From a virus, in the IMG/VR virus record IMGVR_UViG_3300017783_000003, positions 1-64,000 of that record: a DNA stretch of 64,000 bases; one strand, given 5' to 3'. The notes under the pieces are model-generated. The model saw only the letters and a program-made list of their open reading frames with translations, had not been told where the DNA came from and searched no databases. Below are positions 34,501-43,092 of this stretch, piece after piece. Each line of letters begins with the position of its first letter. Position 1 is the stretch's first letter. The translations under genes and the position numbers were made by a program.

Positions 34501-37500
34501 TTTCTGGTAACATTTCATACAACAATCTGATCGATACTACATTCTATCAGACTCTACTAGATGCAAACAATGATCCTGTTATTGATCCAGCAACTGGTAA
34601 TGAACAGCAAATCTTTGCTAAACTGGTCAAGAAACAAAATAGTGTTGGTTCTGAAGACGAATCTTTAAGTAAGTCTATTAAGGCAGACTATCTCTACAGC
34701 AATAAACTTGCTAATGTTCTCACCATGACTCCTGGTGATATCATTGAAGATGACACTAATACTTCTTATCGTATTATCTCAGTCGAAGATGCTGGAGAAA
34801 TCGAAGATAGTTTCTACATCTTTGATATTGATGAAATCCAGAGACGTATTCCTAATCAGCAGGAAGGTGTCTATTATCTAACATGTCTGCGTGGTAATAT
34901 TTCACCATTCCCAACTGGTGCTGGTGTTGGTCAGAACTTCAGAAACTTTAAGTTCTCTCAACCAATTTCTCAACTATATCCTCTCAATTACAAGAATGAT
35001 CCTTTATGGTTCCAGGTTGTTGACAACAATGGATCTAGAGATGAAACTATTCTTGATGTTCCACCTACAATTTGTGCTGCTGATAACTACATTCACGGTC
35101 TTGTTACAACTAACGACTATAAGAACAGTGAAACTAAGGAAGTTATTCTTGATCTGATTCAGAACCCTGCTCTTGCACGTTATGAGTATGGAAGTACAAT
35201 CAAAGCACAAGCAGGTAACGCTACTTCTGGTTCTGAAGATCGTAAGATCTCTATCTCTGGTGACTCTCCATATCCTACAGAGAACAAACTCTACGTCGAA
35301 CTGCGTCGTCCTTCTATTGCTAGATCTGGTAACCACACATTTGAGTATCTTGGATTCGGTCCTGGTAACTACTCAACTGGTTTCCCCCTACGTCAGGAAG
35401 TCGTCTTAGAAGACCTTCAGGACTTCTATGCTCAAAGTAAGAAAGAAGATGGTGGTATCGTCTTCTACACGGGTCTGAACTCCAACGGCGACCTTTATAT
35501 TGGTAACCGTAAGATCAACGCTATTACAGGCGAAGAGACATTCCTTGAGCAAGCAAGACTTAATGACTCCGATGATGAAGGTGGAGATCTCGGAAACCTT
35601 GTTACAACGTTTGAACTACCTGTTGTATTTGAAAAAGAAATTACCGTTGATGGTGATGCAGTATTCAATAATCCTGTATCAATCAATGTAGAACCAAATG
35701 AAGGCAATGCTCTAACTATCTTCTCTAACATTGACACCAATGCTGGTGATGATGGAACTTTAGATAGCAACAAATTTGCATTGAGTAACATACCTTCGGA
35801 AGGTAATATTACTCTAAGCAAGAACAGAATTTATTCTGCTATCTACGCATTAAATCCAAGAGGTAGTGATCTAGCATCAGGTCAAAATTATTCTATTAGA
35901 ACTCATGTTGATCAGTCAAATGGCGATCAACCATCTAATATCCAACCTGATCAATCCGATACAATTGGCAAAGCGGTATCATTTGGTTCCGACTTACCAA
36001 TTTCTGGTGATATTCTATTCAAAGGTAGAGAAGTTAACAGAACTGGTTCTCTTGGTTGGATCTTTGCCAACTATTATAGTGTTGTAAGTAATGATTTCTT
36101 GAGTGTACAGGTTATCAGTGCATTCCAGATTGAATTCACTACTATTACAGGAACTACTCTAGATGCTCTATCTGGAAACGTCAGTATTACTGCTGGTGGT
36201 GAAGTAAGATTGACTTCATTTGGTGGAGATTTAGAACCCATTAATGGTGTACGTAGAGTATTCAGTGTTGCTTCTGATAACAGATCGTTCATCGTTCAGT
36301 CTCCTGTAGAGATTAGTCCTAGTGCTATTCTCACAATGCCAGGTGCTCAATCTAATCCTGATAATCCAACAGCAGTTCTTGAAGTAGGCACTCTACAATG
36401 GAAAGAGTTTGGTGTACTTGGTGCTGAAGCACTTAGAACTAATACTAATGATGATGGTATCTATTCTCTTGGTGTTAACACTCTTGCCCGTGCGGAGCAT
36501 AGTGATGCAAACAATGCATTTACTTCAGATGCTACTACCCCTAGAGCAACTTTAGATGTTGTTGGTAACACATGGATCAGTGGTAAGTCTCTTGATGCAA
36601 ATAATTGGACTGCTAATCCTTCACTGGTAAACAGAACATTCAATGGAATTTCTGAAGCCTTCATGGTTGGTGGTGATAGCACAACATCGGCAAATGTAGC
36701 AACCCTAAGAGTTTCTACACTAGATGATCGTGTTGGTATTAATGCAACTGCTCCTCAACTTGATAGAACTTTGGTTGTGTACGGTGATGCAAGAATCACC
36801 AGCAATTTAAGACTTCAATCAAATATGGAATTAAATGGTGGTAATCTAACCACCACTTCAACTTCCTTTAACTTAGCAACAACCAATGCATTATCTGCTG
36901 TAGCATTTAGTGTAGCAACTAACATTGCTATTGGTAACTCTGCTGTTACTGCACAAACATTCACATTTGGTTTCAATGCACCAGAGCAGGAAATCAACTT
37001 CGCTTCATTCTCACCAACCACAAGATTCAATGTACACACAGGTGCAGAGACTTCCTTCATTAAAATGGGTCTGGTTGGTAATGATCAGACACCAACTACA
37101 GCTGCTCCTAAGATTAGTGTTGTTGAATTTGGTGGTGGTTATCTAAATGATGGTGATAGTCTACTAACAGGTTCTGTATTCAAAATTTACAACAGATATA
37201 CAGAAGTAGATGGAGATTTGAGAATTGGTTCTAGATTTGACCCTGGTTCTGGCACTGCTAAACTTAATTCTAACGCAAGAGTTGTTGAGATGTTCTCACT
37301 CAACACTTCTAGATTAAGCATTGGTGCTAGTGCTGGTGACCTAGAGTTTGGTGCTAAAGGTGGTACAACTACTATCAATAACTCTTTGGTTGTTGAAGCA
37401 AATGGAACTGTTAAAGGTGACTTTACTCACTCTGGTGGTCTTAACACTGGTCAATATTCAATTAGAAGAGGTTCGTTCTCTACACCTACATTAAGTCATG

Positions 37501-39119
37501 ATCAAGGATCTATTGATACCACTAATCTTGACTTGTTCTCGAAGCAAACTATTAACAGAACACTGGATACAGGTGGTTTGGGAACTTGGAATATTAATGA
37601 GTGGAAAGTTGATCCAACTGATTCACAAGAAGATGAATACTTCATGCCTATTGGTCAAATAAGTAGCACCATTCAGTTTGAAATTGGTTCTTACATTTTG
37701 ATCGATAGAACTACTTCAGTAGCTGGTCAAAATTCCACAGTATCTCCTGTTGGTGAAGAGTTCAGTGAACTTGTACTTATTACTGGTTTAACTAACTTAA
37801 ATGACCAATCTGGCGGTAAGAAAATTACTTTAAGGGTTAGAAGAGCACAGAACCAACTAAATGGTGATGGCACTTTAATTGCAGATGTAAATCAAGCATC
37901 TGGATATAAGTATCTACGCAATGATCACCCCGACAACGCTGTTCTGGTTAGATATGATCTTTCCGAAAATGTAAGTTTCATCAATAATCCAGATGGTCTT
38001 GCCAACTCGGGTGCTGGAACACTGGATAATCTAACAACTGGTGTGTTCTCTGGCACAGTTAAACAAGGAGACATCTTTAGATTAACTGATAGTGAACTCG
38101 CATTCTTGAATGAAATTAATGTCACTAATCCTCAGATGTTGAGAGTTACTGATGGCACAACTTTAGATGTATTCACAGTTGAATCTACTACTGGTGATAC
38201 TATGGTTCTGGGTGATTTGGATATCTACTCCAATTTCTTCCAGCATGGTTCTAACACTCCAGATTTCCAAGAATTGGTAGTCTTTGATGGAAGTGATAGA
38301 AGAAGATTTACAGTTGATAGTGCTACTGGAAACACTAAGATCTTTGGTACTCTAAATATTGGTAATACCCAACTTTATGATAGATTAACTGTAGAGTCAA
38401 ATACTGGTGATTTGACAATGCGTGGTGGAGATTTGTTAATCTCTGGTGATAACCTCACCGATACCAAATTGTTCTTACAGAACAATACTGGCAACTTGAC
38501 AATCAGCGGTTTGTTTACTTCCGAAGATACGGAAGGTGAAAACACATTCAACACTGACTTAGTTGTCAATGGCGACAACTTTACCGTCAACAAAGTTAGA
38601 AATATCGGTGGCGTAGATACTCCAACCGAGATGTTTAGAACTCGTTGGATTGATGCTGATACCAACAGACCCGAAGGTGCAGCAATTAACTTTGCTGGTC
38701 AAGAAGGATTCCTCACACAAACAGGTGCTAGAAAATGGGTTTACGTTCCAACGGGTGCCGACATTATTGATGCAACTTCTAATGTCAACTACTTTATTGC
38801 TCCTACTGCAGACACTGTAATCAAACTACCAGATAATCCTCTAACTGGTGATATGATTAGATTCGTTGATACTGGTGGAAATCTAACATATAACGTCTCA
38901 CTCAAGTTTAGAGCACCTAACGGTGTTGCAATCCAAGGAGATGATACTAACTCTGGTACTTCACCAGATCCTGGTACTGATTACATTAGTGGTGGTGAAT
39001 TAGTTGTTCAAACACCAAACGCAGCATTAGGTCTTGTATTCATTGGATCTGTAAACTATGATGGAACCACAACTGGTGCTCCATCTAGTCAACAGGGTTG
39101 GTGGTTAATGGAGATTTAA
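28590..39119 (+). CDS. Giant tail fibre / virion structural protein, 3,509 aa
   Basis: One uninterrupted ORF of 3,509 codons. The N-terminus (MALTRLDNLYSSKTGKYLYV, DDFNATDSLDNRGNSPLRPF) resembles large cyanophage baseplate/fibre proteins with a pectate-lyase-like beta-helix start. At least four copies of a Cys-containing module occur: KCRRDTGFFIDS (near residue 187), KCKRDIGYIVDA (321), KCERDIGYFVDA (1048) and NCLDDVNGVMDA (1327), each preceded by an EANK/KNR helix and followed by a GG-N strand. From about 2,300 on it is beta-rich with DTNAGDDG and FTVDSATGNTK-type repeats, as in fibre shafts. The end has a WWLMEI terminus. Likely mediates host recognition. Confidence 0.8.
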   Translation: MALTRLDNLYSSKTGKYLYVSPDDFNATDSLDNRGNSPLRPFKTIQRAFIEVARFSYLPGKDDDRFDQFSIMLMPGDHYIDNRPGIVDLNNAGRQRYFDSRNLINANRTEIVDRAFGQIVIDYDESAWGVDWVVTGDDVVGPSPDALRRGQGAYRLIQKNRTEIIDAAIAAIAAAHPTFVYPGGNDVKCRRDTGFFIDSLSLDISLGGANVYTRKFLQGYFNGNTWVDNGLQDEEAESITAFEAARDQMKLALTNQLTYKDLTLTPDPSTGSNTNTASCSGIQQNIENLTTLVTTYINQGNIDDLETVSPETRPDVGPGESKCKRDIGYIVDAVGSDIGNGGNASIIAATKAYFDGGLPLINGLVGEEAQSVIAFAQAGEMMKKAVTNQLFAKDLTISPGPAYYGVGNTLEPNLPSGNGAACIDVQNTIDTLIAIINTSISNGNLNELDDLEVSGDIPVFYYDQAKKEWNDQSVLDLSNPDNVLYKFNASTGGAIVPRGCSLVGYDLRRTIVRPLYVPDPADGTQDRTTIFNLTGGCYLWQFTIKDGDLTSNSPLYDDAAKVGKVYFQKGNNSQLAIPEYSHHKICIMEYAENAELDAYYLKVGKSFSLFQDSIDEGNLETLPQENRIVGPLSDTRNITKLKLLEQYQANGKDYVNIEATTKIPHGYFIGQYIAIVDNGLNEVLNGTFKVTYIDLEDPRIFRYDVETTLQLLSPLEVNAEGYTPSTTPELDLNCRAQAEIDSVESASPYVFNCSIRSTWGQCGMWANGAKATGFRSMVVAQYTGVSLQKDDRAFIRYDEFSNTWNQASLTDAFATTAYHTKGDAYWKDDWRNFHIRASNDAFIQCVSVFAVGFFDHFLMESGGDMSITNSNSNFGNTSLHAIGFKGFAFNQDKGGFVTDIVPVEKIDDTEFNFEQNKYYSLAIQPTKDPNNDTRLYYGADNAYDPFAKPATSISGYRLGALTNEKLYLNIKSAAGPTIPFNATLEPSGFTRYASAIESLNPDGITINNNAQDAANLIEANKEFIQKEAYGYITSKYPALLSNTNITIGKCERDIGYFVDAVITDLRLGGNINVIKAAEGYYVGGQLAYIESELNESLDAYDYVKNLCIAAMRNFDYLIRRVSTVNNSPIVDIGDTSGIIVGMQAVQYEYTTDNFTNGRLNPGATPTTTQIPAGAYVRRIIDSSRVELGAAGSYLNTGLTVNANSTGNGAYIYFSLPQTSSPSDSVNALSGVWSSVSAVKDPTVLQDTTTWGDFDPDGYPECSGIATTIQGYFRNVSLILSQGLTVVNGRYADAANLIEANKAFIANEALERMLLANPGFSVPGGNVNCLDDVNGVMDALIFNVRYGENNKIYEAGELYVQNPTVVEGEREESVEVYLNVRNIATQVMRNESVTVSGSHGLTQIIDNSVIPDYNADGTLATPLCQDVAGTITTLMAIVTQSIGTSILPGNLIGITKTTPDFTTITREEPTLDTANLAARATLFTIFVDGATTNPHNFETGTPVRLVPKAKAGTNPDKRVIRLPKGFDTNSIYYVIAPGRNTQPENYSDFSKYEDIFSSQASTKLMLASTRENAAAGIYIYSSETEAVDSNVEIQLFQYVLDSKYDLHQYTCNFPSGRTDVIQTDVPHIFDVPASTETIHKIFFRTFGEDSESRLPSIAGADQLDPGVYYYARYNSAKTFSVHTTIADAIAGVQNITFTPNSGYNWYVFCDKRTSPVKFDASRTDEDTSTGQWYMQVKDESGNADNILNRYHELGSTLKDKRSKNAYYTRLKDERPAEDRIYRLRYVIPKYAEGVRDPLNGFVIKVRSDTTRKLLPQKIVLAPVATGSPDVATFNIPIVDDQGNTIQQQLGLTSSQLDPSFSYDPYNINSVKVIPSDKTTSKVSFSIQSARQVTVGSDQRLELSVFDHTITNDALRNDTFVTVRIEAPQNDTFRSNSGLNEITWSGNSTGSGLVQAYLTVPGTDLHYLIIRNISGNISYNNLIDTTFYQTLLDANNDPVIDPATGNEQQIFAKLVKKQNSVGSEDESLSKSIKADYLYSNKLANVLTMTPGDIIEDDTNTSYRIISVEDAGEIEDSFYIFDIDEIQRRIPNQQEGVYYLTCLRGNISPFPTGAGVGQNFRNFKFSQPISQLYPLNYKNDPLWFQVVDNNGSRDETILDVPPTICAADNYIHGLVTTNDYKNSETKEVILDLIQNPALARYEYGSTIKAQAGNATSGSEDRKISISGDSPYPTENKLYVELRRPSIARSGNHTFEYLGFGPGNYSTGFPLRQEVVLEDLQDFYAQSKKEDGGIVFYTGLNSNGDLYIGNRKINAITGEETFLEQARLNDSDDEGGDLGNLVTTFELPVVFEKEITVDGDAVFNNPVSINVEPNEGNALTIFSNIDTNAGDDGTLDSNKFALSNIPSEGNITLSKNRIYSAIYALNPRGSDLASGQNYSIRTHVDQSNGDQPSNIQPDQSDTIGKAVSFGSDLPISGDILFKGREVNRTGSLGWIFANYYSVVSNDFLSVQVISAFQIEFTTITGTTLDALSGNVSITAGGEVRLTSFGGDLEPINGVRRVFSVASDNRSFIVQSPVEISPSAILTMPGAQSNPDNPTAVLEVGTLQWKEFGVLGAEALRTNTNDDGIYSLGVNTLARAEHSDANNAFTSDATTPRATLDVVGNTWISGKSLDANNWTANPSLVNRTFNGISEAFMVGGDSTTSANVATLRVSTLDDRVGINATAPQLDRTLVVYGDARITSNLRLQSNMELNGGNLTTTSTSFNLATTNALSAVAFSVATNIAIGNSAVTAQTFTFGFNAPEQEINFASFSPTTRFNVHTGAETSFIKMGLVGNDQTPTTAAPKISVVEFGGGYLNDGDSLLTGSVFKIYNRYTEVDGDLRIGSRFDPGSGTAKLNSNARVVEMFSLNTSRLSIGASAGDLEFGAKGGTTTINNSLVVEANGTVKGDFTHSGGLNTGQYSIRRGSFSTPTLSHDQGSIDTTNLDLFSKQTINRTLDTGGLGTWNINEWKVDPTDSQEDEYFMPIGQISSTIQFEIGSYILIDRTTSVAGQNSTVSPVGEEFSELVLITGLTNLNDQSGGKKITLRVRRAQNQLNGDGTLIADVNQASGYKYLRNDHPDNAVLVRYDLSENVSFINNPDGLANSGAGTLDNLTTGVFSGTVKQGDIFRLTDSELAFLNEINVTNPQMLRVTDGTTLDVFTVESTTGDTMVLGDLDIYSNFFQHGSNTPDFQELVVFDGSDRRRFTVDSATGNTKIFGTLNIGNTQLYDRLTVESNTGDLTMRGGDLLISGDNLTDTKLFLQNNTGNLTISGLFTSEDTEGENTFNTDLVVNGDNFTVNKVRNIGGVDTPTEMFRTRWIDADTNRPEGAAINFAGQEGFLTQTGARKWVYVPTGADIIDATSNVNYFIAPTADTVIKLPDNPLTGDMIRFVDTGGNLTYNVSLKFRAPNGVAIQGDDTNSGTSPDPGTDYISGGELVVQTPNAALGLVFIGSVNYDGTTTGAPSSQQGWWLMEI

Positions 39120-39122
39120 TAG

Positions 39123-40832
39123 ATGCAGTCATACACAGCAATCAGAACAATGAAAGGGTTGCCCATTGGGTCTGTGCAACCCTGGACGGGAGATCTGTCT
39201 CGTATCCCCAATGGTTGGTTATTGGCTAATGGTGCTGAATTGAACGCAGTTGATTACCCTCTACTTGCACGTATTTTAAAAGATACTTATGGTGGAGTAA
39301 ACTTCACAGGAGTCTTTCCAAATTACGACGGAACATTTAGATTACCACCCACAAATCAAAAAGGACTATCAGACATTGATTCTAGTTACTTCAATGACGA
39401 TGACGTTTCTACTGGTCTAAGAAATAATGTATTCGATACTGTTGAAGCAGGAGCACAAGTATCACAATTTATTGGTGCTGTTGGTGATTTAGGTATCCCT
39501 TCATCTTTAAACGCTGTTACTGATTTACTATTCAGTTATACTCCAGACCCAGATGGTGTTATTTTAACTACAACTTATTCTGGCACTGCTCCTTCCACAG
39601 ATGTTGCTCAAGTATATGAACCAGGAGATCTAAGTGTCACTACTAATGGGAGTGGAACTGGAGCAGCGTTTCGTGTTGTTCAGAATACCAACAACACATT
39701 CTCAATTAAAATGGTATCTGGTGGTCAATTGTATGTTCAAGAAGATACAATTACTATCTTGGGAACATCTTTTAATAAGGGAGAAGTTGCTGGTAGTGAA
39801 GTTTTGGGCACAAGTCCAACAAATGATTTAAACGTCGTAGTTGAAGCAACTGGAGATGGTTTCTTTGAAGGAACTATTGAAGGTCAGTCTGTTATTGCTG
39901 GATTTGGTATCAAACCAATTTTTATTGTTGGTAGAAAATTATCTAGAGATCATTTCCCACAACATTTTCATGTTAATGATACTGGTTTCGCAACTATCAA
40001 CAAAAATGATTCTGGAGACTTCCCTGGATTTGGTGTAGGTGTATTTGATACCCCCGAGATTCAAATTCAAGCATATTGGTATAGAAGAACAGGTTGTGAA
40101 ATTCCTTTCGATGTTGTTGGTTGTAATGATGAAGAGAGAAGAAAGAATAGATCTAAACCAAAAACTATTGAAATTATGTGGAGTGGTCAAACTGGTAGTG
40201 AAAATGATTTCAGTACCACTGTTGGTGGTAATGGTATGGTACAACCATTCCAAACAGGTCAGGGTAGATATGCTATTGCAATGGTCGAAGGTACAAAACC
40301 AATTAAAGAACACAGACCAAATAGAACTGGACCAGATCGTCATGGTGTAGGTAAAAATTGGTTTACTGAAGGACAAAAACTTAGAGTTACTGACAGTATC
40401 ACTAGTAGCAACACTAGTTGGTTATCGAGTTTGAAAGCAGACGGTAAAATTCTTGCAGGATTAACACGTCTACCATTTTCAGATACATCTAATGCAGCAA
40501 ATGCACCTAACTATGATGATGGTGGTGGTGATGGTAATGCTACTGGTTTGAGTGATGGTTTGGTTAATCCTCAACAAGTTTTAATGAACGGTGATTTAAT
40601 TCATTACAATACTACAGAAAATGCTCCTGGGTTAACTCAAGTTATTCAGGCACATAATCATGGTGGTGAATTTAACGTCCTATATAATGGAGAAGCACTG
40701 CAAGCAAAATCTCCACTTACTGCCGTAGCAGCACCTAATGTAACACCAGATGATATTTTTGATGCGTTTCAGATTACATTTACTACGACATCACCTTCTA
40801 TGGCATGTATTCACTTAATTAGAGCATACTAA
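39123..40832 (+). CDS. Tail collar-domain fibre protein, 569 aa
   Basis: N-terminal phage tail-collar domain (PF07484 type) at about residues 14-80: LPIGSVQPWTGDLSRIPNGW, LLANGAELNAVDYPLLARIL and GTFRLPPTN. Such domains occur in T4 gp12 and related short tail fibres. The middle is beta-rich; several His (PQHFHVND, QAHNHGGEF) could bind metal, as the H-x-H of gp12-like receptor tips does. Part of the late fibre operon. Confidence 0.75.
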   Translation: MQSYTAIRTMKGLPIGSVQPWTGDLSRIPNGWLLANGAELNAVDYPLLARILKDTYGGVNFTGVFPNYDGTFRLPPTNQKGLSDIDSSYFNDDDVSTGLRNNVFDTVEAGAQVSQFIGAVGDLGIPSSLNAVTDLLFSYTPDPDGVILTTTYSGTAPSTDVAQVYEPGDLSVTTNGSGTGAAFRVVQNTNNTFSIKMVSGGQLYVQEDTITILGTSFNKGEVAGSEVLGTSPTNDLNVVVEATGDGFFEGTIEGQSVIAGFGIKPIFIVGRKLSRDHFPQHFHVNDTGFATINKNDSGDFPGFGVGVFDTPEIQIQAYWYRRTGCEIPFDVVGCNDEERRKNRSKPKTIEIMWSGQTGSENDFSTTVGGNGMVQPFQTGQGRYAIAMVEGTKPIKEHRPNRTGPDRHGVGKNWFTEGQKLRVTDSITSSNTSWLSSLKADGKILAGLTRLPFSDTSNAANAPNYDDGGGDGNATGLSDGLVNPQQVLMNGDLIHYNTTENAPGLTQVIQAHNHGGEFNVLYNGEALQAKSPLTAVAAPNVTPDDIFDAFQITFTTTSPSMACIHLIRAY

Positions 40833-41698
40833 TGACAGTATACTACACAAAACAAAAAGCAAAATTTGGAGGAGTTACGGGAACAATCATTCCATTTCCT
40901 GTTTCCATTGAAATCCCATCATTTAGAGATGAGATTTTACCTGCAGGATTTTTAAAATGTGATGGAAAAATTTTAAAAGCAGATATATATCCTGCATTGG
41001 CAGCAACAATTGGTATTGGATCTGATTGCAAATTTGCTAAAGATCCAGACAATATGGCACCAGATGAAATTCAATTGCCAGATTTAGGATCGAAGTATGT
41101 TAGATCTTCTACGGCATCAGGTGAGTATTTAAACGATACATTAAATCAGAATCCTTTAATCAAAAAAGTCGGTACTGAAATTGAAATTGTATCCTTGATT
41201 GGTAGTGAAGCTACTATTTCATACAGTGGTTTGTTCCAAATTCAAGGTCAAAGTGGTATTGGATTTAATGGTAGATCCATATTAGAATTACAATCTCCAA
41301 CTACATTGAATGATCAGTTATCTGAAGAAAATTTTCAGGCACATGGACATAATGCAGACACTGCTGTTATGACATATACTGGTAGATGGACAGATAACTT
41401 TTTTGTCGCAGATTTTGGTGCTAGAGGTGGTAATGCGGCACAAACAGAAGCACAGAATGATTACGTACTACTGCCATCCCCAGAGGGTGCGTCAACTTTA
41501 GTATCACATAATCATGATATTAATTTACCAACATCTAGTGAATTACGTGCAAACAATACCCAAACAATGTTCTTTGACACATTCAACATTCCTGCTGATG
41601 GTCTAACTAGTACTGTTACAGTTACTACAGAAGATACTATTAAACTAGATGACATAACATCACCATATTATCTTGTAGAGTACATTATTAAAGTCTGA
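40832..41698 (+). CDS. Tail collar-domain fibre protein, 288 aa
   Basis: TAATG-coupled to the previous gene. Collar domain at about residues 18-95: IPFPVSIEIPSFRDEILPAG, FLKCDGKILKADIYPALAA and IQLPDLGSKYVRS. His-containing motifs AHGHNAD and SHNHDIN in the C-terminal half parallel those in the upstream collar protein. A shorter sister of the 569-aa protein; the two probably form related short fibres. Confidence 0.75.
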   Translation: MTVYYTKQKAKFGGVTGTIIPFPVSIEIPSFRDEILPAGFLKCDGKILKADIYPALAATIGIGSDCKFAKDPDNMAPDEIQLPDLGSKYVRSSTASGEYLNDTLNQNPLIKKVGTEIEIVSLIGSEATISYSGLFQIQGQSGIGFNGRSILELQSPTTLNDQLSEENFQAHGHNADTAVMTYTGRWTDNFFVADFGARGGNAAQTEAQNDYVLLPSPEGASTLVSHNHDINLPTSSELRANNTQTMFFDTFNIPADGLTSTVTVTTEDTIKLDDITSPYYLVEYIIKV

Positions 41699-41700
41699 AC

Positions 41701-43092
41701 ATGGCAATATTAGCATCCAATTTTAATTCTAGATCAGTAAACAGGGATAATACAAATTATCCTACTATTAGTAATGCTGCATCAGCTTGGTCTACGTTTA
41801 TGAACACGTATGCAGTGTATCAACGTGGTTTATATGAATGGGATATTGAGGTCAATGATTGGGGATTGCAGAAATTTCAAGTCGCTGCAGACAACTTAGC
41901 ATATGTTTATTTGGATGGAGAATATATTGGTGATGCAGGATCTTATAATACTTCGGGTAATATTTTAACCTCCACAGAGTATTATAATTTTACCGATATA
42001 ATGCGGTTGACTATTATTAATAGTGATACTGGAGTAAAACCAATGGGTGTTGCTGCTAAATTTTATGGAGCTGTATATTCCCCTCTAAATTTATCATCAT
42101 TCACAGTTGCCCCTTTAGTAGCACAAAATACTACTCAAGTAGAATTACTTTGGGTAGTTCAAAATGCTGTCAAGGTAGAAATTGATCAAGGTGTTGGTGA
42201 TGTTACTGGACAATCAAATATAACTGTAGATACATATCTAAAATCTAATAATAATTTCCAATCCCCCGCTAGAAAAACTTATACTATTAAAGCATGGGGT
42301 GCAGTAGAAGAAGATACAGATACTCTACCATTAGAAGCACTGGTTAAAAATGATAATAGACCAGATGCATTTGAAATTCCAATTTTCGCCAGTCAAGAAC
42401 CTGATACCACTATCATATATAATGTCAACCCAATAACTGGATTTGATGTCCCAATCAATGTAAGTGGTGATGGTTTTGTTTTAGTTGCAGAAGGAGGTAG
42501 TTCAGCATTTACAAGTTCTATTACACTAAATCCATTAAATCAAGGATTTAGAATTAGATTCACTACTTTACCATTTAATCCTTCTCCAGATACTACAGTT
42601 AATTCGATAGTTCGTCATGTTGATGTAGGTCCAGATAGAAAATACTTTCAAATATCTACAAGAGCGCCAGATGATGCAGAGATATTTGATTTTGGAGATC
42701 TAACTCAAGAAGTTCCATTTCCAGTTCCCCCTGGCAACTCAGAATTACAGACACCACAAATTCAATCTCCAACTACAGTTGAACTTACTGTCGCAGCATG
42801 GCAGGTAGAATTGCAAGATACTGATAGAGTTAATGAGTTGGACGGTGTTGAAGTTAGAGCAGATGATACTGACCTTGAGGTTCGTGTCAAACCTTTAGGA
42901 TCATCATGGTTGGGGTGGCAAAATCCCGACAATATATATAACACAGTTGGTGATCAAGCACCAAGGTTGATTGATAACATGGACTTTAGTCCACTAACTG
43001 CACGTAGTGGTAGTGTTGCTAATCAATTTCCAACACGTATTCGTACTAGAGTTGTAGGAACATTAACCGCAAAAAATATACTAGAAAGCTAA
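41701..43092 (+). CDS. Virion structural protein with Ig-like domains, 463 aa
   Basis: N-terminal carbohydrate-binding-like beta sandwich (NDWGLQKFQVAADNLAYVYL, DGEYIGDAGSYNTSGN), then Ig-like repeats. The C-terminal block RAPDDAEIFDFGDLTQEVPF followed by TDLEVRVKPLGSSWLGWQNP recurs in the next protein, showing paralogous C-terminal domains. Likely a fibre or adhesin component. TAATG-coupled to the next gene. Confidence 0.65.
   Translation: MAILASNFNSRSVNRDNTNYPTISNAASAWSTFMNTYAVYQRGLYEWDIEVNDWGLQKFQVAADNLAYVYLDGEYIGDAGSYNTSGNILTSTEYYNFTDIMRLTIINSDTGVKPMGVAAKFYGAVYSPLNLSSFTVAPLVAQNTTQVELLWVVQNAVKVEIDQGVGDVTGQSNITVDTYLKSNNNFQSPARKTYTIKAWGAVEEDTDTLPLEALVKNDNRPDAFEIPIFASQEPDTTIIYNVNPITGFDVPINVSGDGFVLVAEGGSSAFTSSITLNPLNQGFRIRFTTLPFNPSPDTTVNSIVRHVDVGPDRKYFQISTRAPDDAEIFDFGDLTQEVPFPVPPGNSELQTPQIQSPTTVELTVAAWQVELQDTDRVNELDGVEVRADDTDLEVRVKPLGSSWLGWQNPDNIYNTVGDQAPRLIDNMDFSPLTARSGSVANQFPTRIRTRVVGTLTAKNILES

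Noticed and set aside
39939-40376. 145-codon minus-strand ORF within the collar-domain gene
   Set aside because: Shadow of a well-supported fibre gene; composition (Ile/Ser/Thr/Phe-rich) reflects antisense of beta-rich coding sequence.
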